Shown one piece after another: positions 35,032-43,172 of a stretch of 43,345 nucleotides of DNA; position 1 is the first letter of the stretch, and every line of letters starts with the position of its first letter. A program made the position numbers and the translations under genes. Source of the stretch: an uncultured Prevotella sp. (GTDB lineage Bacteria; Bacteroidota; Bacteroidia; Bacteroidales; Bacteroidaceae); contig CAKQEI010000009.1 of assembly GCA_934230115.1 (NCBI GenBank), forward strand, positions 1-43,345, read 5' to 3'. A model generated the notes under the pieces. The model was not told where the DNA came from. It saw only the letters and a list, made by a program, of their open reading frames with translations, and searched no databases.

Positions 35032-35976
35032 TTAGAAGAACTTGATCTGCTCGCCCTTGAGTTCGCTGAGAAGCATATTGGCAAGGCGTGATGTGCCAAG
35101 GCGGAGCCACTTGTTGGTGAGCCATTTCTCGCCGAGCACTTCCTTCACAATAGTGTAATAGATGATGGCATCCATAACAGTGTTGATGCCGCCGGCAGGC
35201 TTGAATCCTATCTGAATGCCCGTTTCATCGTAGTATTCCTTGATGGCCTGGCACATTACATATGCAGCCTCGGGTGTTGCGGCAGGCTCAAGTTTGCCGG
35301 TAGATGTCTTGATGTAGTCGGCGCCAGCATACATAGAGAGGATAGAAGCCTTCTTGATGTTCGACGCGGTCTTGATAGCGCCAGTCTCAAGAATCACCTT
35401 CATAGGCACGTTCTCACCGCATGCAGCCTTCAGTTCAGATATGTCCTCGCACACTCCCTCGTAGTCGCCAGAGAGGAATTTGCCAACTGGCATAACGATG
35501 TCAATCTCGGTAGCACCGTCGGCAACAGCGAGTGATGTCTCTGCCACCTTAACCTCGATGCGAGCCTGAGAAGAGGGGAATGAGCCAGAAACACAAGCAA
35601 TCTCCACACCGTCTACCTCAAGCGACTCCGAAACAGTCTTGGCAAAGCAAGGATAAACACATATTGTAGCCACGTGTGGCAGGTCGGGGTACTCGTTGTC
35701 AAAGTCGTTCACACGCTCGGTGAAAGCGAGTACGCTGGTGTCGCTGTCGGTTGTCTTGAGGGTTGTAAGCTCGATGCTTCCGAAGAGGAAACGCTTAACG
35801 TCCATAGTGTCGTTCTCTGGCACCTTCTCGGCAATTATCTTGCGCACGGCATCGCGCACAGCCTGGTCGTCGATGTTGGTGTTATACTTGGCGAGAGCCT
35901 CTTCATACTTGCTCAGCTTAGGCTGGGCATTCTGGTTCTCCTGATCGTTCAGGATAATGTCTTTGATAATTCCCAT
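35032..35976 (-). CDS. deoC: deoxyribose-phosphate aldolase
   Basis: A 314-residue class I aldolase that splits 2-deoxyribose-5-phosphate to glyceraldehyde-3-phosphate and acetaldehyde. The Schiff-base lysine is K223 in ADYIKTSTGK. MPVGKFLSGDYE, MKVILETGAI and FKPAGGI are also typical. The protein is about 55 residues longer at the N-terminus than the 259-residue E. coli enzyme. It is the last gene of a dtd-small membrane protein-MazG-deoC run, with 43 bp to the gene before it. Confidence 0.94.
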   Translation of the reverse strand: MGIIKDIILNDQENQNAQPKLSKYEEALAKYNTNIDDQAVRDAVRKIIAEKVPENDTMDVKRFLFGSIELTTLKTTDSDTSVLAFTERVNDFDNEYPDLPHVATICVYPCFAKTVSESLEVDGVEIACVSGSFPSSQARIEVKVAETSLAVADGATEIDIVMPVGKFLSGDYEGVCEDISELKAACGENVPMKVILETGAIKTASNIKKASILSMYAGADYIKTSTGKLEPAATPEAAYVMCQAIKEYYDETGIQIGFKPAGGINTVMDAIIYYTIVKEVLGEKWLTNKWLRLGTSRLANMLLSELKGEQIKFF

Positions 35977-36019
35977 TATTGTTGTTATTGGTTTGTTGTT
36001 TTCTATTTATTATAGATTC

Positions 36020-36349
36020 TCACTCTTTATATAGTTTGGGGTTGTTCTTGTGGCGGTCTTTGTCGCGCTTTGTCTTCTTCTCGAAACTCTTTTTCAGAGC
36101 GTCTGTGAGATCGACTCCTGTCTGGTTGGCAAGGCAGATGAGCACCCATAGGATGTCTGCCATTTCTTCGGAAGGATCTTGCTTTTCGCCCTCCTTAAAA
36201 CTTTGGTCGCCGTAGCGGCGTGCCATTATTCGTGCCAGTTCGCCCACCTCCTCGGTAAGGCAAGCCATATTTGTAAGCTCGGAGAAATAGCGCACTCCGT
36301 ATTCCTTTATCCAGCGGTCAACCGCTTCTTGTGCTTCTTTTATTGTCAT
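36020..36349 (-). CDS. MazG-like nucleotide pyrophosphohydrolase
   Basis: A 109-residue all-alpha NTP-PPase. The Mg2+-binding acidic signature is visible: LTEEVGELARIMAR and, after the helix turn, EEMADILWVLICLANQTGVDL. These enzymes hydrolyse (deoxy)NTPs to monophosphate and pyrophosphate, cleaning the nucleotide pool. The C-terminus is lysine-rich. It lies 16 bp after the small membrane protein gene and 43 bp before deoC on the same strand. Confidence 0.88.
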   Translation of the reverse strand: MTIKEAQEAVDRWIKEYGVRYFSELTNMACLTEEVGELARIMARRYGDQSFKEGEKQDPSEEMADILWVLICLANQTGVDLTDALKKSFEKKTKRDKDRHKNNPKLYKE

Positions 36350-36365
36350 ATCTTTATTGTGCTAT

Positions 36366-36671
36366 TTATATCTCCAACGAATGTCCCATAAGTTTCATGA
36401 ATAGGATGTATACAATCCACATGGCGAACGTCGCAATGAAACAAATTCTGAATATTGCCCATATCTTTTTCGACCTTTTGGCTGCACGGAAAGGGTGGGG
36501 AAATTCAGCGTAGGCATTGATACTAATACCTATCAAAAACAATATCCAGCTCGTATATTTATACCATGCAATGTCTGCTCCCCACGACTTGCTGGTGCGC
36601 AACATTACAAAACCTATAAAAATCAGAATGTATGCGATAATGGATAGACAATCCTTTGTTTTATCCTTCAT
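36366..36671 (-). CDS. small membrane protein of unknown function
   Basis: A 101-residue protein with three likely membrane helices (about 8-24, 39-54 and 71-92), separated by short polar loops, and basic residues (FRAAKRSKK) before the last helix. I do not recognise a family. It lies 3 bp after dtd and 16 bp before the MazG-like gene, so it is almost certainly translated from the same mRNA. The spacing argues that it is real, and codon use is like that of its neighbours. Confidence 0.65.
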   Translation of the reverse strand: MKDKTKDCLSIIAYILIFIGFVMLRTSKSWGADIAWYKYTSWILFLIGISINAYAEFPHPFRAAKRSKKIWAIFRICFIATFAMWIVYILFMKLMGHSLEI

Positions 36672-36674
36672 AGC

Positions 36675-37127
36675 CTATTCTTTGTTTTTGGTATCCATGC
36701 AGATTGTTACCGGACCATCGTTGAGCAGCTCCACCTTCATGTCTGCTCCAAATTCTCCAGTGCCCACCTCTTTGCCGAGAGCCGCTGAAAGTTTGCTGCA
36801 GAACTCCTCGTATAGCGGAACAGAGATTTCGTGGCTTGCCGCGCGAAACCATGACGGGCGGTTGCCCTTCTTGTAGGATGCGTATAGCGTGAACTGGCTA
36901 ACCACCAAAGCCTCACCCTTGACATCTATAATCGAACGGTTCATAACACCGTTTTCATCGTCGAACACGCGCAGCGCAGCCACTTTCTTCACAAGCCAGT
37001 CGACATCCTCGGATGTGTCGGTAGCCTCGATGCCGAGGAGCAGAAGGAAGCCATTGCCAATGCTCGACTTCACATTGCCGTCGATAGTGACGGACGCATG
37101 TTGCACGCGTTGTATAACTGTTCTCAT
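36675..37127 (-). CDS. dtd: D-aminoacyl-tRNA deacylase
   Basis: A 150-residue editing enzyme that removes D-amino acids (and glycine) from mischarged tRNAs. It opens MRTVIQRVQHASVTIDG; the two active-site signatures SQFTLYA and NDGPVTI (the cis-proline loop) are present. The protein has the normal length and no insertion. It is the first gene of a four-gene unit with the small membrane protein, MazG-like and deoC genes. A full promoter is at 37208-37238, giving a leader of about 75 nt. Confidence 0.95.
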   Translation of the reverse strand: MRTVIQRVQHASVTIDGNVKSSIGNGFLLLLGIEATDTSEDVDWLVKKVAALRVFDDENGVMNRSIIDVKGEALVVSQFTLYASYKKGNRPSWFRAASHEISVPLYEEFCSKLSAALGKEVGTGEFGADMKVELLNDGPVTICMDTKNKE

Positions 37128-37207
37128 ATCTTTTTCTTTTTAATGATGTTTTGTTTGTTGGATGTTTTGATGTAGGAGCCGTATTATGAGTCTCTCCACA
37201 TTTCCTA

Positions 37208-37238
37208 CAAAGATATTACAAAATCCCGATACTGGCAA
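37208..37238 (-). promoter_or_regulatory. promoter of the dtd operon
   Basis: On the minus strand TATCTTTG (37208-37215) is preceded after 20 nt by TTG (37236-37238). It is one of the two opposed promoters in the 394-bp gap 37128-37521. Confidence 0.65.
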
Positions 37239-37300
37239 GCAATATTCCAAATACATGTATAAACGTAATAAATACGAATGTTAATTCTACTTGTTTTCTT

Positions 37301-37330
37301 TTGAAATGTCAATGGAATTTGATAAATTTG
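37301..37330 (+). promoter_or_regulatory. promoter of the 190-nt RNA
   Basis: TTG (37301-37303), a 19-nt spacer and TAAATTTG (37323-37330) form a complete promoter directed at a region with no plus-strand gene. Confidence 0.65.
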
Positions 37331-37335
37331 CAAAG

Positions 37336-37523
37336 TCAAACAAGATACGTCAGATTTCTGAAAGATCATACAGTACAGATTAGGTAAAGACTTTTAGTTT
37401 TTAGTATAATTTGATATAAGGATTGCTTGCTCTAAGCCCGTGACGGGTGGGGGTAAGTGTAGGAAGATAATCAAATCTTCTCTGTGTGTGCGCTAAGGTC
37501 GTGAGATCATGGCGCATTTTTTT
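37336..37523 (+). ncRNA. candidate small RNA (about 190 nt)
   Basis: The unit runs from a complete promoter at 37301-37330 to an intrinsic terminator at 37489-37523, with no ORF of useful length. Internal hairpins are CCCG-TGA-CGGG at about 37437-37447 and GAAGAT/ATCTTC at about 37463-37480. The G-rich GGGTGGGGG follows the first hairpin. It converges on the 3' end of uvrC: its T-tract overlaps the uvrC stop codon. It could be a trans-acting sRNA or act in cis on the uvrC 3' end. I recognise no known family, and 4.5S and 6S signatures were not seen. Confidence 0.55.
37489..37523 (+). terminator. intrinsic terminator of the 190-nt RNA
   Basis: TGCGC pairs with GCGCA and, inside, GGTC pairs with GATC around a GNRA-type loop GTGA; seven T residues follow (37517-37523). 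Confidence 0.7.
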
Positions 37524-39357
37524 ATGCCTTCTTTTCAAGACCTTCCTTTATCTTCAGTGCTTTGACAGCTCCCACTATTTTCTCTAAATCTTCGATGGAT
37601 GCTTCCTGTATGCGCTTCACGCTCTTGAACGCTTTTAGCAATCGGTCGCGTGTGGCAGGTCCTATGCCTGGAATGTCGTCGAGCGCACTATGCAGAGCGT
37701 GTTTTGATCGCTTGTCGCGATGGAATGATATTGCGTAGCGGTGCACCTCATCCTGTATTTGCGTGAGAACATGAAAGAGTTCGGAGTCGGTTTTAAGGGC
37801 GATAGTTTTTGGGGGATTTCCAAAGAGTAGTTCGTTTGTGCGGTGACGGTCGTCCTTGGCAAGTCCTGCTATAGGAATGCTCAAATGCAACTCATCCTCC
37901 ACAACCTCGCGCACCACACTCATCTGACCCAATCCACCGTCGGTGATGATAAGGTCGGGTAGGGTTGTTCCTTCTTCCATCATGCGTGAATAGCGTCGGC
38001 GCACAACCTCTTGCATCGAGGCGTAGTCGTCGGGACCTACAACTGTCTTGATGTTGTATTTGCGGTAATCCTTGCGTGAGGGTTTCATACCTTTATATAC
38101 TATGCAGCCAGCCACAGCGTCCGTGCCCGAAATGTTGGAGTTGTCGAAACATTCAATCTGATAAGGCATTTTTTCGAGTTGCAGTTTCTGTTGCAATTCC
38201 TTCATCAGTCGAGTCTGCTTTTGCTCAGGATTCAGCTTCTCAGCCTGTTTCAAACGGTCGAACTTATATTGTTTGCAATTCATCTCGCCCAGTTCGAGAA
38301 GATGCTTCTTGTCGCCTCGTTGTGGCACAAAGAACGAAGCCTCGGTCAATTCCCAGTCCATGTCGAAAGGCACTATTATCTCCTTAGCCTTGCTTTGGAA
38401 CCTTTCGCGTATTTCTGGTATTGCGGTGAGAAGCAGTTCACGGTCGGTTTCGTCGAGCTTGCGCTTGTATTCGAAAGTGAAACTTTGGTTCACCGCTCCG
38501 TTCTTAACGTGTATGTAGTTTATGAAAGCCGTTCGGTTCATGTCGTCGTCGACAATGGTGAACACGTCAACATCGGTGATGGTATGGCTCACCACCTCGC
38601 TCTTGGCACAGAAACTCTCAATCAAGAGATACTTCTGCTTTAATTCCTCAGCTTCCTCGAATTTCAGTTCAGCCGCTTTCTGCTGCATGTCCTCGTATAC
38701 ATGTTGCGAAAGTTGACGAGTGTTGCCCTTCAGAATCTCGCGAGCCTGTGCAATGGAAGCCTGATAATCCTCCAACGATTGCTTGCCGCAACATGGAGCC
38801 TTGCAGTTGTGAATGTGGTACTCAAGGCATGGTTTGTATTTGCCCTGTTCTATACCCTCCTTCGTGATAGGTATTCGGCACGTGCGAGGCTTGTAGAGTT
38901 TGTGTATAAGTTCGAGCACGGCAAACATGCTGCCCGTATGAGAGTAGGGACCGAAGAATGTGCCGAACTTCTTGTTTATTTGTCTTGTCTTGAAAACGCG
39001 TGGCAGATACTCGTTGGTTACGCAGATGCTCGGATATGTCTTGCCGTCTTTAAGCAGTACATTGTATCGAGGGTTGTATTTCTTGATAAGACTGTTTTCA
39101 AGCAACAGAGCGTCTTCCTCGGTTTTCACAACCGTGTAGCTGATGTCCTCAATCTTCGACACCAGCACCTTTGTCTTAAACCTGTCCACCTCCTTATGGA
39201 AGTAGCTCGACACACGCTGCTTCAGTCGCTTTGCCTTGCCTACATATATAATGGTATGTTCGGCATCGTAGAACTGGTAGCTGCCCGGTTTGTCGGGCAT
39301 GTTGAGCACAATGTTCTTAAGGCGCTCAATGCGCTTCTCGTTTTCTTCCTTTGTCAT
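37522..39357 (-). CDS. uvrC: UvrABC excinuclease subunit C
   Basis: A 611-residue nucleotide-excision repair nuclease making both incisions around UvrB-bound lesions. The N-terminal GIY-YIG domain (PGSYQFYDAEHTIIYVGKAK, with R48 nearby) makes the 3' cut. A UVR (UvrB-binding) helix pair lies at about 205-240. The RNase H-like endonuclease domain (QIECFDNSNISGTDAV, IITDGGLGQM) makes the 5' cut. Tandem helix-hairpin-helix motifs (LDDIPGIGPATRDRLLKAF) end the protein. It is complete. The 342-bp gap upstream holds a parS-like site and a 28-bp repeat rather than a recognisable promoter. Confidence 0.97.
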   Translation of the reverse strand: MTKEENEKRIERLKNIVLNMPDKPGSYQFYDAEHTIIYVGKAKRLKQRVSSYFHKEVDRFKTKVLVSKIEDISYTVVKTEEDALLLENSLIKKYNPRYNVLLKDGKTYPSICVTNEYLPRVFKTRQINKKFGTFFGPYSHTGSMFAVLELIHKLYKPRTCRIPITKEGIEQGKYKPCLEYHIHNCKAPCCGKQSLEDYQASIAQAREILKGNTRQLSQHVYEDMQQKAAELKFEEAEELKQKYLLIESFCAKSEVVSHTITDVDVFTIVDDDMNRTAFINYIHVKNGAVNQSFTFEYKRKLDETDRELLLTAIPEIRERFQSKAKEIIVPFDMDWELTEASFFVPQRGDKKHLLELGEMNCKQYKFDRLKQAEKLNPEQKQTRLMKELQQKLQLEKMPYQIECFDNSNISGTDAVAGCIVYKGMKPSRKDYRKYNIKTVVGPDDYASMQEVVRRRYSRMMEEGTTLPDLIITDGGLGQMSVVREVVEDELHLSIPIAGLAKDDRHRTNELLFGNPPKTIALKTDSELFHVLTQIQDEVHRYAISFHRDKRSKHALHSALDDIPGIGPATRDRLLKAFKSVKRIQEASIEDLEKIVGAVKALKIKEGLEKKA

Positions 39358-39425
39358 GTTGCCTGTTGTTTTGTTGTGCCTGTACAGCCTGTAAGTGCTT
39401 TGAAATTAAGAGTGTTGTCCTGTTT

Positions 39426-39441
39426 TGTTTCACGTGGAACT
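39426..39441. promoter_or_regulatory. parS: parS-like ParB-binding site 1
   Basis: TGTTTCACGTGGAACT. Against the bacterial parS consensus TGTTNCACGTGAAACA, its reverse complement matches at all defined positions except one end base (with N = C). It lies in the gene-free stretch 39358-39699, upstream of uvrC. CACGTG occurs elsewhere in the window, but flanked by the parS arms only here and at 40265. Confidence 0.8.
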
Positions 39442-39486
39442 GTAACCTCCTGTTGATTCATGTAATGGAGTTGGTTAATACCCCTC

Positions 39487-39598
39487 TCCTGTAGTAGGAG
39501 GACTAAGTTGCCACTCCTGTAGCAAGTTGGCTAAGATGTCCTTCCTGTAGCAAGTATACCAGGATGTCTGTCCTGTAGTCTTAAAAGTACATCCCTAC
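39487..39598. repeat. 28-bp phased repeat with TCCTGTAG core
   Basis: TCCTGTAG recurs at 39487, 39515, 39543 and 39571, exactly 28 bp apart. Between cores the sequence drifts (CAAGTTGGCTAAGATGTCC-like). CCTGT as such occurs about 14 times on the plus strand of the 342-bp gap, where chance would give roughly 0.3. It lies between parS-like site 1 and apt. Confidence 0.75.
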
Positions 39599-39635
39599 TA
39601 CTTCCTGCTTGTGATTAGCTCCATCAGCTTTATGC

Positions 39636-39667
39636 AAAAGCGCGGCAAGCCTGTAAGCCTGTCGCGC
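39636..39667 (-). terminator. apt terminator
   Basis: On the minus strand GCGCGACA pairs with TGCCGCGC (one G-U) around a 12-nt loop and is followed by TTTT. It lies 33 bp after the apt stop codon. Confidence 0.65.
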
Positions 39668-39699
39668 CTGTTGCCTGTTATAATCCTGTGGAGTGAGGA

Positions 39700-40230
39700 T
39701 TAAATCTTTATGAGTGATGTAATCTCGATATCCTCGTCGAAACCCTCGCGTCCGTTCAGGCCTTCGTTCACAAGCTCGATGATGAAGTTGGCATAAACCT
39801 TCTTAGGGTTGAACTTCTTTACAAGATTGCAAGCAGCCTTCATTGTGCCGCCAGTAGCGAGCAAGTCGTCGTGGAGAAGGATAACGTCGTCCTCGTTGAT
39901 GGCATCCTTGTGAATCTCGATAGTGTCCTTGCCATATTCCTTGGCATAGCTCTCCTGTACGGTGTCGCAAGGAAGCTTACCGGGTTTGCGGCAGAGTACC
40001 ACTCCTGCACCAAGTCGAAGGGCGAGGGCTGACGACATAACGAAGCCTCGCGACTCAATGCCTACAATCTTGGTTATACCTTTGTCTTTGTAGAGTTCAT
40101 ACATTTCGTCGCAAATCTCCTGTAGGCACGCGTTGTTCTTAAAGAGTGTTGTGACGTCGCGGAAGTTGACTCCCTTCTTCGGCCAATCTGGTATGCAACG
40201 CAGATTGTCAAGCAATAATTTGTTGTTCAT
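39700..40230 (-). CDS. apt: adenine phosphoribosyltransferase
   Basis: A 176-residue purine-salvage enzyme making AMP from adenine and PRPP. The N-terminal FRDVTTLF and GIESRGFVMSSALA are typical, as is the PRPP-binding loop VILLHDDLLATGGT at 116-129. Length is standard. It follows mnmG by 58 bp on the same strand, and that gap contains a perfect parS-like palindrome. A terminator lies downstream at 39636-39667. Confidence 0.96.
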   Translation of the reverse strand: MNNKLLLDNLRCIPDWPKKGVNFRDVTTLFKNNACLQEICDEMYELYKDKGITKIVGIESRGFVMSSALALRLGAGVVLCRKPGKLPCDTVQESYAKEYGKDTIEIHKDAINEDDVILLHDDLLATGGTMKAACNLVKKFNPKKVYANFIIELVNEGLNGREGFDEDIEITSLIKI

Positions 40231-40264
40231 TTTCAGTTGTTTAATATATATTCGTTATTGTATT

Positions 40265-40280
40265 CGTTTCACGTGAAACC
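40265..40280. promoter_or_regulatory. parS: parS-like ParB-binding site 2
   Basis: CGTTTCACGTGAAACC holds the perfect 14-bp palindrome GTTTCACGTGAAAC, the core of the universal parS consensus; only the two outermost bases differ. It lies in the 58-bp gap between mnmG and apt. Three CCTGT words follow directly (from 40278). Confidence 0.85.
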
Positions 40281-40288
40281 TGTACCTG

Positions 40289-42160
40289 TTACCTGTGCAT
40301 TAGTACTAATAGTACATTAATGTCGCTTGGCGATACACCTGGTATGCGTGATGCCTGTCCGAGAGTCTCGGGATTAATGCGCATGAGCTTCTGTCTTCCC
40401 TCCGTTGATATCTCATGGAGCTGGTCGTATTTGAAGTGACCTTTTATTCTGATGTCCTCCAGTCGGTGCATCTTGTCGGCAATCTGTCTCTCGCGTTTTA
40501 TGTAGCCGTCATACTTGATGAGTATTTCGGCAGCCTCGGTTATCTCCTCCTGTCTTGCGTCGTTTGAGTCGAGCGCAACCTGTAGGGCGGGTATAGCCGA
40601 AGCGAGTTGCTTAATGCTGAGTTGCGGTCGGGCAATGAGGCTTGCGATAGTTGCTCCAAACTGCATTGGGGTAGTTCCGAACGATTCAAGTGCTGCATTG
40701 ATGTCGCGCGGCTTAACGTTGGTGGAGTTGCAGAAGTCAACTATGCGTTCAATCTCCTTCTTCTTCTTAATCCAATGGTCGTAGCGTTCGCGCGATGCAA
40801 TGCCAAGGTTGTAAGCCTTCTCTGTAAGTCGTGCGTCGGCGTTGTCCTGTCTTAATAATATTCGGTACTCCGCGCGTGAGGTGAACATTCTGTAAGGCTC
40901 GTCCACACCCTTTGTTGTTAGGTCGTCAATCAAGACACCTATATATCCCTCGTCGCGTTTCATGACGAAAGGTTCCGAGCCTCCGCATAGCAGAGCAGCG
41001 TTGATGCCTGCCATCATACCCTGACCTCCTGCCTCCTCATAACCCGTAGTTCCGTTCACCTGTCCTGCGAAGAACAAACCCTTTACGATTTTCGATTCCA
41101 ATGAAGGCTTGAGTTGGGTAGGGTCGAAATAGTCGTATTCTATTGCGTAGCCCGGACGGTAGACCTTAATGTCGCGGAACGCCTTTATTTTTTTCAGGGC
41201 AGCGAGTTGAACGTCCATCGGCATCGATGAAGAAAAGCCGTTAAGATACATCTCGTTCGTATCCTCACCCTCGGGTTCGAGGAAGAGTGGATGCTGGTCT
41301 TTGTCGGGGAACGTCATGAGTTTCGTCTCGATAGACGGACAATAGCGAGGTCCGGTCGATTGTATCTGTCCGTTGTAGAGAGGGGAGTCGGCAATGGCAT
41401 CGCGCAGCGTGTCGTGCACCTCCTTATTAGTATATGTGGTCCAACATGGAAGCTGCTTTAGTTGTCGCGGAGCAGTCATGTATGAGAATCCGTGATAGTC
41501 GGTCTCGCCCGGTTGGCATTCCATATCCTCGAAATGAACAGAGCGTCTGTCTATACGCACTGGAGTGCCTGTCTTCATTCGTGCCGAAGTGATGCCGTGT
41601 CGGGTTATGCTTTCGGTGAAGTGAAGCACGGCAGGTTCGGCACATCTTCCTCCAGGCACTTTGCGTCGTCCCACATGCATCAGTCCGTTGAGGAATGTGC
41701 CCGCGGTGATAACCACAGCCTTTGCTCGGAACGTTACGCCCCACACAGTCTCCACACCTACAGCCTCGCCATTCTCCACAATCAGCTCGCATGCTTCGTC
41801 CTGCCATATGTCGAGTCCTTCAATGCTGTCGAGTCGTGTGCGCCATTCCCAGATGAATTTGCCACGGTCGCATTGTGCTCTCGGGCTCCATACTGCAGGT
41901 CCCTTGCCACGGTTGAGCATTCTGAATTGTATGGATGTGGCGTCGGTCACCAATCCCATCTCGCCTCCCATGGCGTCGATCTCTCGCACTATCTGTCCCT
42001 TGGCAATGCCACCCACAGCAGGGTTGCAGCTCATCTGTCCTATCTTGTTCATGTCCATCGTCACAAGGCACGTCTTAGCACCCATGCGGGCAGCTGCTGT
42101 TGCAGCCTCGCATCCGGCGTGTCCGCCTCCTATGACAATGACGTCGTAGTTGAAATTCAT
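40289..42160 (-). CDS. mnmG: tRNA uridine-5-carboxymethylaminomethyl modification enzyme MnmG
   Basis: A 623-residue FAD protein that, with MnmE, installs cmnm5U at the wobble position of tRNAs. The dinucleotide-binding motif is G11-G12-G13-H14-A15-G16 (VIVIGGGHAGCEAA). The FAD-domain stretches MSCNPAVGGIAKGQIVREID, GTFLNGLMHVG and GYEEAGGQGMMAGINAAL are diagnostic. The C-terminal helical domain binds MnmE/tRNA. The gene (formerly gidA) is often close to oriC in bacteria, which agrees with the nearby parS-like sites. A -7 box is at 42238-42245. Confidence 0.97.
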   Translation of the reverse strand: MNFNYDVIVIGGGHAGCEAATAAARMGAKTCLVTMDMNKIGQMSCNPAVGGIAKGQIVREIDAMGGEMGLVTDATSIQFRMLNRGKGPAVWSPRAQCDRGKFIWEWRTRLDSIEGLDIWQDEACELIVENGEAVGVETVWGVTFRAKAVVITAGTFLNGLMHVGRRKVPGGRCAEPAVLHFTESITRHGITSARMKTGTPVRIDRRSVHFEDMECQPGETDYHGFSYMTAPRQLKQLPCWTTYTNKEVHDTLRDAIADSPLYNGQIQSTGPRYCPSIETKLMTFPDKDQHPLFLEPEGEDTNEMYLNGFSSSMPMDVQLAALKKIKAFRDIKVYRPGYAIEYDYFDPTQLKPSLESKIVKGLFFAGQVNGTTGYEEAGGQGMMAGINAALLCGGSEPFVMKRDEGYIGVLIDDLTTKGVDEPYRMFTSRAEYRILLRQDNADARLTEKAYNLGIASRERYDHWIKKKKEIERIVDFCNSTNVKPRDINAALESFGTTPMQFGATIASLIARPQLSIKQLASAIPALQVALDSNDARQEEITEAAEILIKYDGYIKRERQIADKMHRLEDIRIKGHFKYDQLHEISTEGRQKLMRINPETLGQASRIPGVSPSDINVLLVLMHR

Positions 42161-42237
42161 ATCTTGATTGTCGATGTTAAAAATGTGCGGTAAGGCTCCC
42201 AGCCCTACCTCCTATGTTTTATGTTCGCAAAATTAAG

Positions 42238-42245
42238 AATAAAAA
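42238..42245 (-). promoter_or_regulatory. -7 promoter element of mnmG
   Basis: TAATTTTG on the minus strand, 77 bp before the start codon. No TTG at the proper distance. Confidence 0.45.
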
Positions 42246-42266
42246 ATGATTTTTGAGAAAAATAGT

Positions 42267-42296
42267 TTGATTTATCATCAAATTTCAGTATTTTTG
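42267..42296 (+). promoter_or_regulatory. promoter of the sdh/frd operon
   Basis: TTG (42267-42269), a 19-nt spacer and TATTTTTG (42289-42296) form a complete promoter. The start near 42303 leaves a leader of about 150 nt with the hairpin ACGCCG-CGA-CGGCGT at 42381-42395. Confidence 0.65.
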
Positions 42297-42455
42297 CAGT
42301 CTGTAAGGAAGGGGGCTATACCTATTATATAGTATAGTGCTATTTTAGGCGCGGATATTATATATTTTTCCTTCATTGCAACGCCGCGACGGCGTGGCTC
42401 CTAAATATTGGAATCAATAATTCTAACATTTTAATAATTTTAATTCAAATCATTT

Positions 42456-43136
42456 ATGTGGTTAATCAATTCATCTATCGGTAGAAAGGTAGTGATGGCC
42501 TTGACAGGCGTTGCTCTTGTTCTATTCCTGACATTCCACATGTCAATGAATGTTGCTGCGCTCTTCTCAGGAGAAGCCTACAACATGATCTGTGAGTTCC
42601 TCGGCGCCAACTGGTATGCCGTAGTAGCAACAATGGGTCTCGCTGCCCTTGCTGTCATCCACATCGTTTATGCCTTCTGGCTCACGATGCAGAACCGCGC
42701 TGCCCGCGGTACCTCACGCTATGAGGTAGTGGCAAAGCCTGCAAAGGTAGAGTGGGCATCACAGAACATGCTCGTTCTTGGCATCATCGTATTGCTCGGC
42801 CTCTTGCTCCACTTCTGGAACTTCTGGTACAACATGATGTTTGCTGAGCTTGTAGGTCTCGACGTTCCTAACGATCCGGCTGACGGTTTTGCCTACATCA
42901 AGGACACCTTCGCCAACCCGGTTTATGTAGTTCTCTACATCGTATGGCTCGTGGCTCTCTGGTTCCACCTCACTCACGGTTTCTGGAGCGCAATGCAGAC
43001 ATTTGGCTGGAATGGTAAGGTATGGTTCAACCGTTGGAAGACCATCGGTACAGTGTACTCTACACTCCTCATCCTCGGCTTCCTCGTAGTAGTAATCGCT
43101 TTCGCACTTGGCTGCGCACCAAGCCTCTGCTGCTAA
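42456..43136 (+). CDS. succinate dehydrogenase/fumarate reductase cytochrome b subunit
   Basis: A 226-residue inner-membrane subunit with five hydrophobic helices, the single-polypeptide type (b558 family) of Bacteroidota. It anchors the flavoprotein and iron-sulfur subunits and passes electrons between menaquinol and fumarate/succinate. Candidate heme-ligand histidines are H28 (LTFHMSMN), H69 (AVIHIVYAF), H119, H171 and H174 (WFHLTHGFW). The next gene, 36 bp downstream, encodes the flavoprotein. In anaerobic Prevotella-like bacteria the complex normally works as a fumarate reductase. The gene starts after a leader with a GC-rich hairpin. Confidence 0.92.
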   Translation: MWLINSSIGRKVVMALTGVALVLFLTFHMSMNVAALFSGEAYNMICEFLGANWYAVVATMGLAALAVIHIVYAFWLTMQNRAARGTSRYEVVAKPAKVEWASQNMLVLGIIVLLGLLLHFWNFWYNMMFAELVGLDVPNDPADGFAYIKDTFANPVYVVLYIVWLVALWFHLTHGFWSAMQTFGWNGKVWFNRWKTIGTVYSTLLILGFLVVVIAFALGCAPSLCC

Positions 43137-43172
43137 TTCAACATTCAACATTCAAAAATCATAATTCACATT

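Noticed and set aside
39487..39598. CRISPR array
   Set aside because: The period is constant at 28 bp, but only about 8 bp are conserved per unit, there are no spacers of typical size and no cas genes are nearby.
43131..43170. ATTCAAC short tandem repeat between the cytochrome b and flavoprotein genes
   Set aside because: Only two to three degenerate 7-bp copies are present in an AT-rich spacer; too weak to support function.
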